NCBI RefSeq assembly: GCF_008932115.1
Contig: NZ_CP044543.1
Span: 2,920,501 to 2,984,500, forward strand
DNA from: Bradyrhizobium betae
GTDB lineage: Bacteria > Pseudomonadota > Alphaproteobacteria > Rhizobiales > Xanthobacteraceae
Reading direction: 5' to 3'
DNA length: 64,000 bases
A model generated the notes under the pieces. The model saw nothing but the letters and a program-made list of their open reading frames with translations. It did not search any database and was not told the origin of the DNA. Every line of letters starts with the position of its first letter. Position 1 is the stretch's first letter. Positions 44,314 to 52,300 of this stretch are shown here, one piece after another. Position numbers and translations under genes: made by a program.

Positions 44314-44568
44314 CTAACGCCTCGTCGGCCGGTCGTCCCGCTCATGGAGCAGCAGCACTCCTTCGCCCTTGTCGGTGGAAAGCAGGACGATACCGGCTGT
44401 TTCAAGCGCCCTTCGCACCTGATCGCGCGTCGACTCGTACACCTCTAATCCACTTTCGGACTCAAGGCGCTTGAGCGCGGTTAGCGATGTCCGGGCCTTG
44501 TCAGCGAGCGTCTCCTGTGTCCACCCCAGCAACGCGCGTGCGGCCCGCGATTGTCGGGCGGTGATCAT
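44314..44568 (-). CDS. XRE-family helix-turn-helix regulator (QseC-like position)
   Basis: The 84-residue protein has a Cro/cI-type domain, 'MITARQSRAARALLGWTQET' and 'LADKARTSLTALKRLESESG', plus a short C-terminal extension. The ribosome site GGAGGTGAT is excellent and is itself part of a 20-bp palindrome over the start codon. It precedes the QseM-like gene on the same strand; in ICEMlSymR7A the small DNA-binding protein QseC controls qseM. The equivalence is by position and fold, not by a sequence match I could make. Confidence 0.75.
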   Translation of the reverse strand: MITARQSRAARALLGWTQETLADKARTSLTALKRLESESGLEVYESTRDQVRRALETAGIVLLSTDKGEGVLLLHERDDRPTRR

Positions 44569-44579
44569 GCATGATCACC
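44560..44579. promoter_or_regulatory. 20-bp palindrome over ribosome site and start of the XRE gene
   Basis: GGTGATCATGCATGATCACC is a perfect 20-bp palindrome covering part of the GGAGGTGAT ribosome site and the ATG. Protein bound here, or RNA folded here, would stop synthesis of the XRE protein, a likely self-limiting loop. Confidence 0.65.
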
Positions 44580-44610
44580 TCCCACCGACGGACACACGCT
44601 TGCCAGAACT

Positions 44611-44627
44611 ACGACTATAATAGTCGT
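44611..44627. promoter_or_regulatory. Dyad over the XRE promoter
   Basis: ACGACTAT and ATAGTCGT are perfect 8-bp arms around one central base. The - strand reads TATTATAGT here, a -10-like sequence, about 45 bases before the start. It contains the octamer shared with the QseM-like promoter and is a likely operator. Confidence 0.6.
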
Positions 44628-44714
44628 TCTTTGCGCCCATTGCGAGGGTAATCGGCGTCTCAGGGCTGGCGGTGCCCTCGCCGGGCGGCCGAAGTGATTC
44701 GCGCTAGCAGTGGA

Positions 44715-44743
44715 AAGGCCCCGGCCTGTTCGGCCGGGGCCTT
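44715..44743 (-). terminator. Rho-independent terminator after DUF736
   Basis: AAGGCCCCGGCC and GGCCGGGGCCTT form a perfect 12-bp stem with a 5-base loop, nine bases beyond the DUF736 stop; the - strand transcript ends in CCTTTCC. A strong GC stem with a short U-poor tail, probably functional. Confidence 0.75.
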
Positions 44744-44752
44744 GCTCGGGGC

Positions 44753-45076
44753 TCAGTCGCCGCGGCGGGTCGGGCGGGACCAGATCAGCGAGTGGGTGTC
44801 GCCGTCCTCGTCGTCGAAGAGGTTGGCGTAGATGGGGGCGTTGAAGCTCGGATCGTCGAGCTTGAGGCCCAGATAGTCGCGGCCCTCGTTGGAGCGCTTG
44901 GACCAGGCGGCGCCGATTTCCGCGCGGCCGACCAGAACCCGGTGGCTGGGGGCGTTCTCGCCGGTGGCGCGGGTGTCGGGGACGATGCGCACGCCCTTGG
45001 CTTGGACGCTGAGGGTTACGATTTCGCCGGTGAACTCGTTCGAGCCGGTCTTCTTGAAGGTGCCGATGGTCGCCAT
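44753..45076 (-). CDS. DUF736 protein (second copy)
   Basis: The product has 107 residues, a paralogue of the 39096 gene: 'MATIGTFKKTGSNEFTGEIV', 'HRVLVGRAEIGAAWSKRSNE' and 'NLFDDEDGDTHSLIWSRPTR'. It is a stand-alone gene followed by its own terminator, unlike the first copy, which is inside the transfer operon. Role unknown. Confidence 0.88.
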   Translation of the reverse strand: MATIGTFKKTGSNEFTGEIVTLSVQAKGVRIVPDTRATGENAPSHRVLVGRAEIGAAWSKRSNEGRDYLGLKLDDPSFNAPIYANLFDDEDGDTHSLIWSRPTRRGD

Positions 45077-45657
45077 TGTAAGTCTCCGTTTCGTTTTCGG
45101 GACCGCTCCATTGCGGCCTCGATGGCGATCGACAGGCCGGAGGCGACCGACGCCGCATCGCTTGCGACCGGAGCAACGCGGAGGATGGCAGGAACGACTT
45201 TGTTGTTTCGCGAGGAATGACGGCCTTGGCCGGCAGGGGAAGAAAGTCGGGACGCGCCGTTGCGGCATAGGCGGTCGAGGCGCAGCCGTCCTTCGGTCAG
45301 ATCAGGCCATTGGAGAGGCCGTTCGGAGCGGTCTGGAGACAATCAGGAACGGAAGATCATGGCGACCCGGTCGCAACCAGCAGACGGCGCAAGCTGAAGA
45401 TCATCTGCGACCCGTCCTCCCCTTGTACAGGCGAGGGTCGAGCTTTCGTTTCGAAGTCGGCCAGTGGAGATGACGCCCTCGACTTCGTGTTGCACCGTTC
45501 CCGCGCACAGAGGCGCCGAGCAGAAATCCGGGCGCTGTTGAGGCGGCCGCACGATGGGCTTCAGTCAGGTTCCGGTGACGCGGCTCCCTCTCCAACTGCA
45601 CAACGCTGAGGGCTGAAACCCCCGACTGGTCGTCCCGGCGACGGTTCCGTCGTGGTG
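45077..45657. other. Intergenic stretch upstream of the second DUF736 gene
   Basis: About 580 bases. Open frames on both strands exist but are arginine-rich chance frames without ribosome sites. The promoter of the DUF736 gene must lie here; I cannot place it. Confidence 0.4.
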
Positions 45658-46098
45658 TCAGGCTGGTGCAATGCCCTGGCTGGACGGGCCGGTGCTTGCC
45701 ATCCCAGCGACGCGCGCGAACGCGGTGACGCCGACCGCGACCGCACCGATGACGGAGAACACGAGCTGCCAGGTCTCCGACGGCATGGTGTGTTTCACGA
45801 TGCCATGCGTGGCGTGGAAGCCGGCGATCGCCGCGGGTGCGACAAATGCCAGCGCGATCAGCAGGCGTGCCCAGAGCGGGCGGACAATTCCAAGCAAGAG
45901 CTGCCCCACGCCCAACGTCAGGCCGGCGCCGAGCATGCCGATAAGGATGGCGCCGAGCCAGCCCGCGCCAGTGTCATAGGCCCAGGTGCCGGCGGTCACG
46001 CCCGCGAAGAATGGCAGTGCGAACACCGCGAGCGTGAACAGCAACCAGCACAAGATGCCGATGGCTGCGAAGGATAGGACAATGCCGAGGATAATCAT
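45658..46098 (-). CDS. Polytopic membrane protein, unknown function
   Basis: The 146-residue product has four hydrophobic helices, starting 'MIILGIVLSFAAIGILCWLL' and including 'AGWLGAILIGMLGAGLTLGV' and 'LLIALAFVAPAAIAGFHA'. GGAG lies eight bases upstream of the ATG. It may be a small channel or stabiliser; no family role is known to me. The cluster position suggests part of the element backbone. Confidence 0.7.
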   Translation of the reverse strand: MIILGIVLSFAAIGILCWLLFTLAVFALPFFAGVTAGTWAYDTGAGWLGAILIGMLGAGLTLGVGQLLLGIVRPLWARLLIALAFVAPAAIAGFHATHGIVKHTMPSETWQLVFSVIGAVAVGVTAFARVAGMASTGPSSQGIAPA

Positions 46099-46240
46099 GG
46101 TGGTGTCTCCGAAAGAGCAAATTCTGACGGTCGCGCCTTCCACCACCACCACGGCGCATTCGGGAGCATAGCAAAAGCTGTGCTCCGTCGGGAGCGGAAA
46201 CCGCAGGGGTCTCCGCGTCGCCTGGAAGGGTGGCGCGCCG

Positions 46241-46408
46241 TCATGGCGCGAAGGGATCGACCTCGTGGACGATCTCCGAGACGTCGCCGTCGTATTCGTT
46301 TGCGGGTGTCACCGAGAGAGTGCCGTCGCCCGCGCGGAAGATGACGATGACGGCCATCAGCGTGGTGGCGAGGCTGAAGGCGAAGGCGTGTGCGTCGGGG
46401 AAGGACAT
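46241..46408 (-). CDS. Short single-helix membrane protein
   Basis: The 55-residue product, 'MSFPDAHAFAFSLATTLMAV' then 'IVIFRAGDGTLSVTPANEYD' and an acidic tail ('SEIVHEVDPFAP'), has one helix and a hydrophilic end. It is below the size normally annotated, but composition and orderly helix-tail layout support a real gene. Function unknown. Confidence 0.5.
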   Translation of the reverse strand: MSFPDAHAFAFSLATTLMAVIVIFRAGDGTLSVTPANEYDGDVSEIVHEVDPFAP

Positions 46409-46586
46409 CGATCCGGCTCCTGTTTCGAGCGGAGGACCATCCCCCCGCTGACAGGCGCCCGATGTGTTCGGCCGATGGCCGCAATCACCGCGCAGGCAAC
46501 GCCGGCGCGGCGGCACGCTATGCGTAGTCCGACCCTTTACGGGTTGATGGCGTCAGGCCATCGGCTGGACCAAGGACCAGCGCCAT

Positions 46587-47069
46587 TCAGCGGGGAGTGG
46601 TCTTCTCCGGGCTGGAAGCCGAGTCGATGTGGCCGTGACGTTGGTGAAGCCGTACTGTCTGCGCGAGCTGCCGTGCGACCTCACCTGCGTCATCCGCAAA
46701 GCCTGGTGGCCATTTCCTCGACGGCTCGCGCTGAAACCCGCCACGCTGAAAATGCGGATGGAGGTGGCTGATAATCCACTCGATGCGTGAAGGAGGCACC
46801 AAGCCGGCTTGAGCCGAATAATGGAGTGCCTTGGCGAGATCGTGCCCGATGTTCGCGCGGTTCCAAACATCATCGGTCGCGACGTTAAGCAGATAGGATT
46901 TGAGGAGGAGTTCGATGGCAATTGCAATCGCATGAAGGGCTTGATTGTCGAATCCTTGATCCGCCGCCCATTCGGCGGCTGCAGCCTTCACGGTGGCATT
47001 CTCCAGGAAAACCGCAGCGAGAACGGCGTCCGAACGTGCCGGTTTCGGGAGTGGCTTCAGTCGCTGCAT
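46587..47069 (-). CDS. HEPN-like protein
   Basis: The 160-residue protein is all-helical, with 'ALHAIAIAIELLLKSYLLNV' and then 'WNRANIGHDLAKALHYSAQA'. Residues Arg71 to His76 make the R-x4-H motif of HEPN domains, many of which are RNases in toxin, defence or RNA-processing systems. The start is uncertain because the frame is open upstream. It lies 55 bases downstream of a SLOG-domain gene on the same strand. RNase activity is inference from the motif. Confidence 0.6.
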   Translation of the reverse strand: MQRLKPLPKPARSDAVLAAVFLENATVKAAAAEWAADQGFDNQALHAIAIAIELLLKSYLLNVATDDVWNRANIGHDLAKALHYSAQAGLVPPSRIEWIISHLHPHFQRGGFQREPSRKWPPGFADDAGEVARQLAQTVRLHQRHGHIDSASSPEKTTPR

Positions 47070-47124
47070 TCGTTGCGTTATGCCATAGGCTTGGCCGTTT
47101 AGCAGGTGCCCGATGCGGCGGCGC

Positions 47125-48048
47125 TTACGCGCCGCCGAATTTCCACACCGGGATGCCGAGCTTCTTGGCTTTGTCGGCGAGGTTGTCATTGATGCCGGTG
47201 CCGGGGAAGTGCAGCACGCCCTTCGGCAGGATTTGCAGCATCTCGTCATTGCGTTTGAAGGGTGCTGCCCGGCCGTGCTTCGTCCAGTCGGGTGCAAAGC
47301 CGATCTGTGGGACATTGCGATTCCTGGCCCAGAGAGAAGCGATCTTCTCGGCACCCTTCGGCGACTTGCCGTGGATCAGCACCATGTCGGGGTGCTTCTC
47401 GTGAACCTGGTCGAGCTTGGCCCAGATGAGGTGATGGTTGTCGAAATCGAGCCCGCCGGTGACGGCGATCTTCGGTCCAGGCGGCAGGAGCACTTCCTGC
47501 TCGGCACGCTTCTTCGCCATGATGAAGTCGCGGCTGTCGATCATCGCCGAGGTGAGGTTGCGATGATTGACCTTCGATCCTGACCGCGGGAGCCAGGCTT
47601 TGCCGACCTGGCGTTCGTAGTGCTCGGCGGCCTGGTCGCGCATCAGTTCGAAGGCGGTCTGGCGTTCGACCTGTGTCTTGCCCTCGGCGATCAGGCGCTC
47701 GAGATCGACCGACTTCACCTCGCTGCCGTCCTGTTCGCGTTGGGAGCGCTTTTGGGCCTGCTCGTTGTCGTCGAGCTCGCGGTTGATCCGTTCGGCGGCG
47801 CGATGAAAGACGTTCACGGTCGACCAGAGGAGATCGTCGAGGTCGGGTTCGAGGCGCGTGTCCTCCAGGGTCACGATCAGGGCGTCGAAGATGTCGGCGA
47901 CCGCGCCCGCGACCGCGTTGCCGTCCGGCAGAAGCCGCTGATCGGGTTCGTCGGCGAAAGGCCGGTAGCCGTGGAGCTGCAATTCGTTGAGGACGTGGTC
48001 AGTCGGTGAGGATTCGTGGTGCGGTTCGTAGTCGTCGAGATCGCGCAT
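47125..48048 (-). CDS. DUF2493/SLOG-domain protein
   Basis: The 307-residue protein has an N-terminal helical region of about 180 residues ('ALIVTLEDTRLEPDLDDLLW', 'LERLIAEGKTQVERQTAFEL') and a C-terminal SLOG domain: 'KIAVTGGLDFDNHHLIWAKL', 'MVLIHGKSPKGAEKIASLWA' and 'PGTGINDNLADKAKKLGIPV'. SLOG domains bind nucleotide-type ligands. GGAG precedes the ATG by seven bases. Members of this exact layout are common on conjugative elements of alphaproteobacteria; their role is not established. Confidence 0.85.
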   Translation of the reverse strand: MRDLDDYEPHHESSPTDHVLNELQLHGYRPFADEPDQRLLPDGNAVAGAVADIFDALIVTLEDTRLEPDLDDLLWSTVNVFHRAAERINRELDDNEQAQKRSQREQDGSEVKSVDLERLIAEGKTQVERQTAFELMRDQAAEHYERQVGKAWLPRSGSKVNHRNLTSAMIDSRDFIMAKKRAEQEVLLPPGPKIAVTGGLDFDNHHLIWAKLDQVHEKHPDMVLIHGKSPKGAEKIASLWARNRNVPQIGFAPDWTKHGRAAPFKRNDEMLQILPKGVLHFPGTGINDNLADKAKKLGIPVWKFGGA

Positions 48049-48356
48049 CGGATGCTCCGTCGGATGGACCGCGACCGTCGCGGCCTTCATGGCGACGAAG
48101 CACACCGGCGGGGCGGCCCTGCACCCGGAGCGCGAGCGAGGGCCGGAGCGTCAGCGGAGGATGGCGGAGGCCGGCTATTTTGTTTCGCGATGGAAAGCGG
48201 CCCCTTGGGGCCGCGCCGGAAAATAGTCGGCCGCAGCCATTGCCGGGCCGGCCTGCCTGTGGGCCGATCGCCCTCTCGAAGGCCGAGGCGCGGTCCTCTC
48301 CGATCCGCTGCGTCTGAGCGAGTACGGCGGCGGGGCCGCTGCCGCTTCCTTACCGG
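48049..48356. other. Intergenic stretch between the SLOG and toprim genes
   Basis: About 310 GC-rich bases. Nothing beyond chance open frames is seen; a promoter for the SLOG gene is expected here but not identifiable. Confidence 0.4.
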
Positions 48357-49394
48357 CTATGCCGCCAGCGCCATGAAGCGTGCGACGTCCTGCGGCCCGA
48401 GCTGTACCCGAGTCTGACTGCGCAATGTCGCGATGCCGAGGGTGCGGAGATCCTCGTTGAAGTCCCCGAGCTGTGGAGAGATCACGATCGCCTCGATCCC
48501 GGCCGCGTTCGCCCGTTCGATCAGGCTGTCACGCGCACCATCGCCTGCCGGATCGTCATCGCGCAGGATGTAGAGCCGCCGCAGCGTGTCCGGGAACAGG
48601 ATGGCGGCGAGATGTGCCGCGGAGAGCGCCGCCACCATCGGCATGTTGGGCACGACCTGGCGGATTGAAAGGACCGTCTCGATGCCTTCGCCGGCTGCCA
48701 TCACTTCGCCACCAGCGCCAAAGCGGACCGCGTTGCCGAGGAGATCGCCCATCGCCCGGCGCGGGGTTTCGAATGGCGCCTTGTCGTGGCGTCGTGAGTC
48801 GAGCCAGGTGCGATGCGCCCCGGTGATCATGCCGTCGAGGTCAGTGACAGCGGCGATCATGGCCGGCCAAGTCTCGGTCGGCGCATGCTCGTCCGGGCGA
48901 TAATAGCAGTGCGGGTGGAAATACAGATTTCCGGCTCCACGGAGATCCGTAATGCCGCGTTGCCGGAGATACGCCGCGACGATTGTGCCCGCAATCGGCT
49001 GCGACATGCGGATGAGGCGCCGTGCGGCTTCGGGCGATCCATGTGGTGCGGGCGCCAGCGGCTGGAAGGCGGAGGGTTCCGGCGCTGGTGGTGGCATGCT
49101 GAGGAAGAGCCGAGCCTCGTCGGCGACATCCTTGAAGTCGATGAGGCCGCAGCTCTCGCGGATGACGTCGAGGAGGTCTCCATGCTCGCCGGTAGCGGCG
49201 TCAGTCCATTTCCCGGCGGGGCCTTTGGGCGAGTCCTTGAGCCGGACGTACATCGAGCGGCCCTTAGTGTTACGGGCGTCGCCCACCTGCCAGTAGTTGC
49301 CCTGACGGTGGCCATTGCTGAGATAATGGCGGCACACCGCCTCGGCCTGTCGGCCGAGACGTTGCGCGAGATCGGATGCGTCGAGACGGGCCAT
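48357..49394 (-). CDS. Toprim-domain protein (primase-like)
   Basis: The 345-residue product starts 'MARLDASDLAQRLGRQAEAV', with an N-terminal primase-type region ('YWQVGDARNTKGRSMYVRLK', 'HGDLLDVIRESCGLIDF') and a C-terminal toprim fold: 'GEGIETVLSIRQVVPNMP' supplies the catalytic Glu and 'YILRDDDPAGDGARD' the DxD. It lacks a zinc finger. Such proteins on conjugative elements resemble TraC-like primases, which prime the transferred strand; that role is inferred. Its start overlaps the helicase stop. Confidence 0.85.
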   Translation of the reverse strand: MARLDASDLAQRLGRQAEAVCRHYLSNGHRQGNYWQVGDARNTKGRSMYVRLKDSPKGPAGKWTDAATGEHGDLLDVIRESCGLIDFKDVADEARLFLSMPPPAPEPSAFQPLAPAPHGSPEAARRLIRMSQPIAGTIVAAYLRQRGITDLRGAGNLYFHPHCYYRPDEHAPTETWPAMIAAVTDLDGMITGAHRTWLDSRRHDKAPFETPRRAMGDLLGNAVRFGAGGEVMAAGEGIETVLSIRQVVPNMPMVAALSAAHLAAILFPDTLRRLYILRDDDPAGDGARDSLIERANAAGIEAIVISPQLGDFNEDLRTLGIATLRSQTRVQLGPQDVARFMALAA

Positions 49395-52300
49395 CACGCT
49401 GCCTCCCGCTCGCCGACGCGCTGGATCGGGTAGGTGCCGATCAGCTTGCCGATGATGGTCGCGCCGTCCGCGCCGACGGGCACGAAGAAGCGGAGCTTCC
49501 ACGAGATGATCTCGCTGAAGAGGCCAAAGGCGCGCAGGCGCTCGCGCATCGCGTCGGTGAAGCCGGAGAGTTCGATGCGATCGGCGCCCATGACGCGCAC
49601 GCGACGGAGTTGGAGGCCTTCGGCGAGATCGAGGATTGTCTTGCCCTCGATGAGCGCGGCATAGGCATGGTCGGCGGACAGGTTCGTCGTTCCGACTGTC
49701 GTGGCGTTGGCGACCCATGCGGGCGACACGCGGCGGCCGATGATCCGTTCCCCGTCATCGGTCTGGAGCCGATAGACACGGCTCGACTCGTTGGGCAGCC
49801 GCTTCCAGATCGGCAGCAGCAGGCCAGCGACGATGTGGATCGTGGAATCGGAATAGGCTGGCACCTCCGCGATCTCGGCGTTCCAGGCGGCGGTGAACTC
49901 GGCGCGACTGGCGGCGATCCAATGGCTTTCGTCCATCATGCGGATGGAGGCGTGATGCTGCTCCATCGGCCGGATCAGCCGCACGCGGCGTTCGATCTCC
50001 CCGTCGTCGAGCATCAGCGAAGGCGCTGGAAGCTGAACCGCGGCGCGGTGGGAGCGCTCGTTGACCAGCAACTTGGCGACCGGATCGTCGAGCCAAGCCA
50101 TCGCCTCCTCGGCGGTCATCGGCCGGTTGCGCTCGCGCTGTTGGATGGTCAGCAGGCTGGTTTCCGCGCCGGTGCCGGGATGGGTGTAGATGGTCTGGCG
50201 ATCGGTGACGACGAAGCTCTCCGCGCGCAGCGTCTCCAGTCCGATGTCGTAGATGCCGGCGGCGATCGCGCCCTCGACCTTGGCGGTCAGAAGCTGCTCG
50301 AAGGCGGCGAACAGGACGTCCTGCAGGTCGATGGTGAGCGCGAGCAGGCGGTTGAGAAAGGTTGTGATCGGCGGGAGCTCGTCCTTGATGCCGTTGTCGT
50401 CCATCAGCTTCAGGCCGGTCGTGTCCTCGAACCGCTGGAGCGAGCACCCTTCGATCTTGCCGCGGACGATCAGGATGTAGAGCTGGCGAAGCGCATCGCG
50501 CGCATAGTGGCTCTCCAGATTGTCCTCGGGTCGGAACAGGCCCTGGCCGCCGGTCTGGCGCTGTCCGCGCGTGATCGCGCCCAGCGTGTCGAGCCGGCGC
50601 GCGATGGTCGATAGGAAGCGCTTCTCCGCCTTCACATTGGTCGCGATCGGACGGAAGAGCGGCGGCTGCGCCTGGTTGGTGCGGTGGGTGCGGCCGAGGC
50701 CTTGGATCGCGGCGTCGGCTTTCCAGCCCGGCTCAAGCAGATAGTGGACGCGAAGCCGCGTGTTCCGTGCCGACAGCTCCGCATGGTAGCTGCGGCCCGT
50801 ACCGCCGGCATCGCTGAACACGAGCACGCGCTTCATGTCGTCCATGAAGGCCTGGGTCTCGGCGAGATTGGCGGACGCCGCGCGGGTCTCGACCACAAGG
50901 CGCTGTCCCTTGCGCACGATACGACGCGAGCGGCCGGTGACTTCGGCCACCACGTCCGCGCCGAAATGCTGGACGATCTGGTCGAGCGCGCCCGGCACCG
51001 GCGGAAGGCTCGCGAGTTTCTCGATCAGCTCGGTGCGGCGGGCGACCGCCTCGCGGCTCTCGACCGGCTGGCCGTCGCGAAAGACCGGACGCGAGGACAT
51101 ATTGCCCTCGCCGTCGCTGAAGGGCTCGTAGAGCTGCACCGGGAAGGAATGGGCGAGATAATCGAGGACATATTCGCGGGGCGTGATGTCGACGCGAATG
51201 TCATTCCACTCCTCGGTCGGAACTTCGGCCAAGCGCCGTTCCATCAGCGCCTCGCCGGTCGAGACGATCTGGATGACCGCGGAATGCCCGGCCTCCAGGT
51301 CCGCCGCGATCGAGCGGATCAACGTCGGCGTCTTCATCGATGTTAGCAGATGACCGAAGAAACGCTGCTTGGCGCTTTCGAAGGCGGAGCGCGCGGCGGA
51401 TTTGGCCTGGCGGTTCAACGTCCCGGTCGAGCCGGTGATGTTGGCCGCCTGCATGGCCGCATCGAGATGGTTGTGGATGATGGCGAAGGCGCCGGCATAA
51501 GCATCGTAGATGCGCCGCTGCTCGGCGGTCAGCTCGTGCTCGACCAGCTCATATTCGACGCCGTCGAACGACAGCGATCGGGCGGTGTAGAGGCCGAGCG
51601 CGCGAAGGTCGCGGGCAAGCACCTCCATCGCCGCGACGCCGCCGGCCTCGATCGCCTCGACAAACTCGGCGCGGGTCGAGAAGGGAAAATCGTCGCCACC
51701 CCACAGACCGAGGCGCTGCGCGTAGGCAAGGTTCTGGACCGTGGTGGCGCCGGTGGCGGAGACATAGACGACGCGGGCATTGGGCAAGGCGTGCTGCAGG
51801 CGAAGCCCCGCGCGCCCTTGCTGCGAGGGCGTGACATCGCCCCGTTCTCCCTTGCCGCCGCCAGCGTTCTGCATCGCGTGCGCCTCGTCGAAAATGATCA
51901 CTCCGTCGAAATCGGAGCCCAACCATTCGACGATCTGCTTGACCCGCGAAACCTTCTCGCCGCGGTCGTCGGAACGCAGCGTGGCATAGGTTGTAAATAG
52001 GACGCCTTCCGGCAGAGCGATCGGCTTGCCCCGCGGGAAGCGCGAGAGCGGCGTGACCAGCAGGCGCTCCATGCCGAGTGCGGACCAGTCGCGCTGCGCA
52101 TCCTCAATCAGCTTGTCGGATTTGGAGATCCAGACCGCCTTGCGCCGGCCCTGCATCCAGTTGTCGAGCACGATGCTGGCCGACTCGCGCCCCTTTCCGA
52201 CGCCGGTGCCGTCGCCGATGAAGAAGCCGCGGCGGAAGCGGACGACGCCGTTTGCATCATCGGCGGCGGCCGCCACGACATCGAAAGTGTCGTCGATGGT

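Noticed and set aside
44719..44740. GC-rich dyad after DUF736 as a protein operator
   Set aside because: Its place just after a stop codon and its long perfect stem fit a terminator better.
49376..50614. Long open frame (412 codons) on the + strand opposite the helicase gene
   Set aside because: It is antisense to a clearly conserved protein, has no ribosome site or family features, and is explained by the high GC content of the third codon positions.
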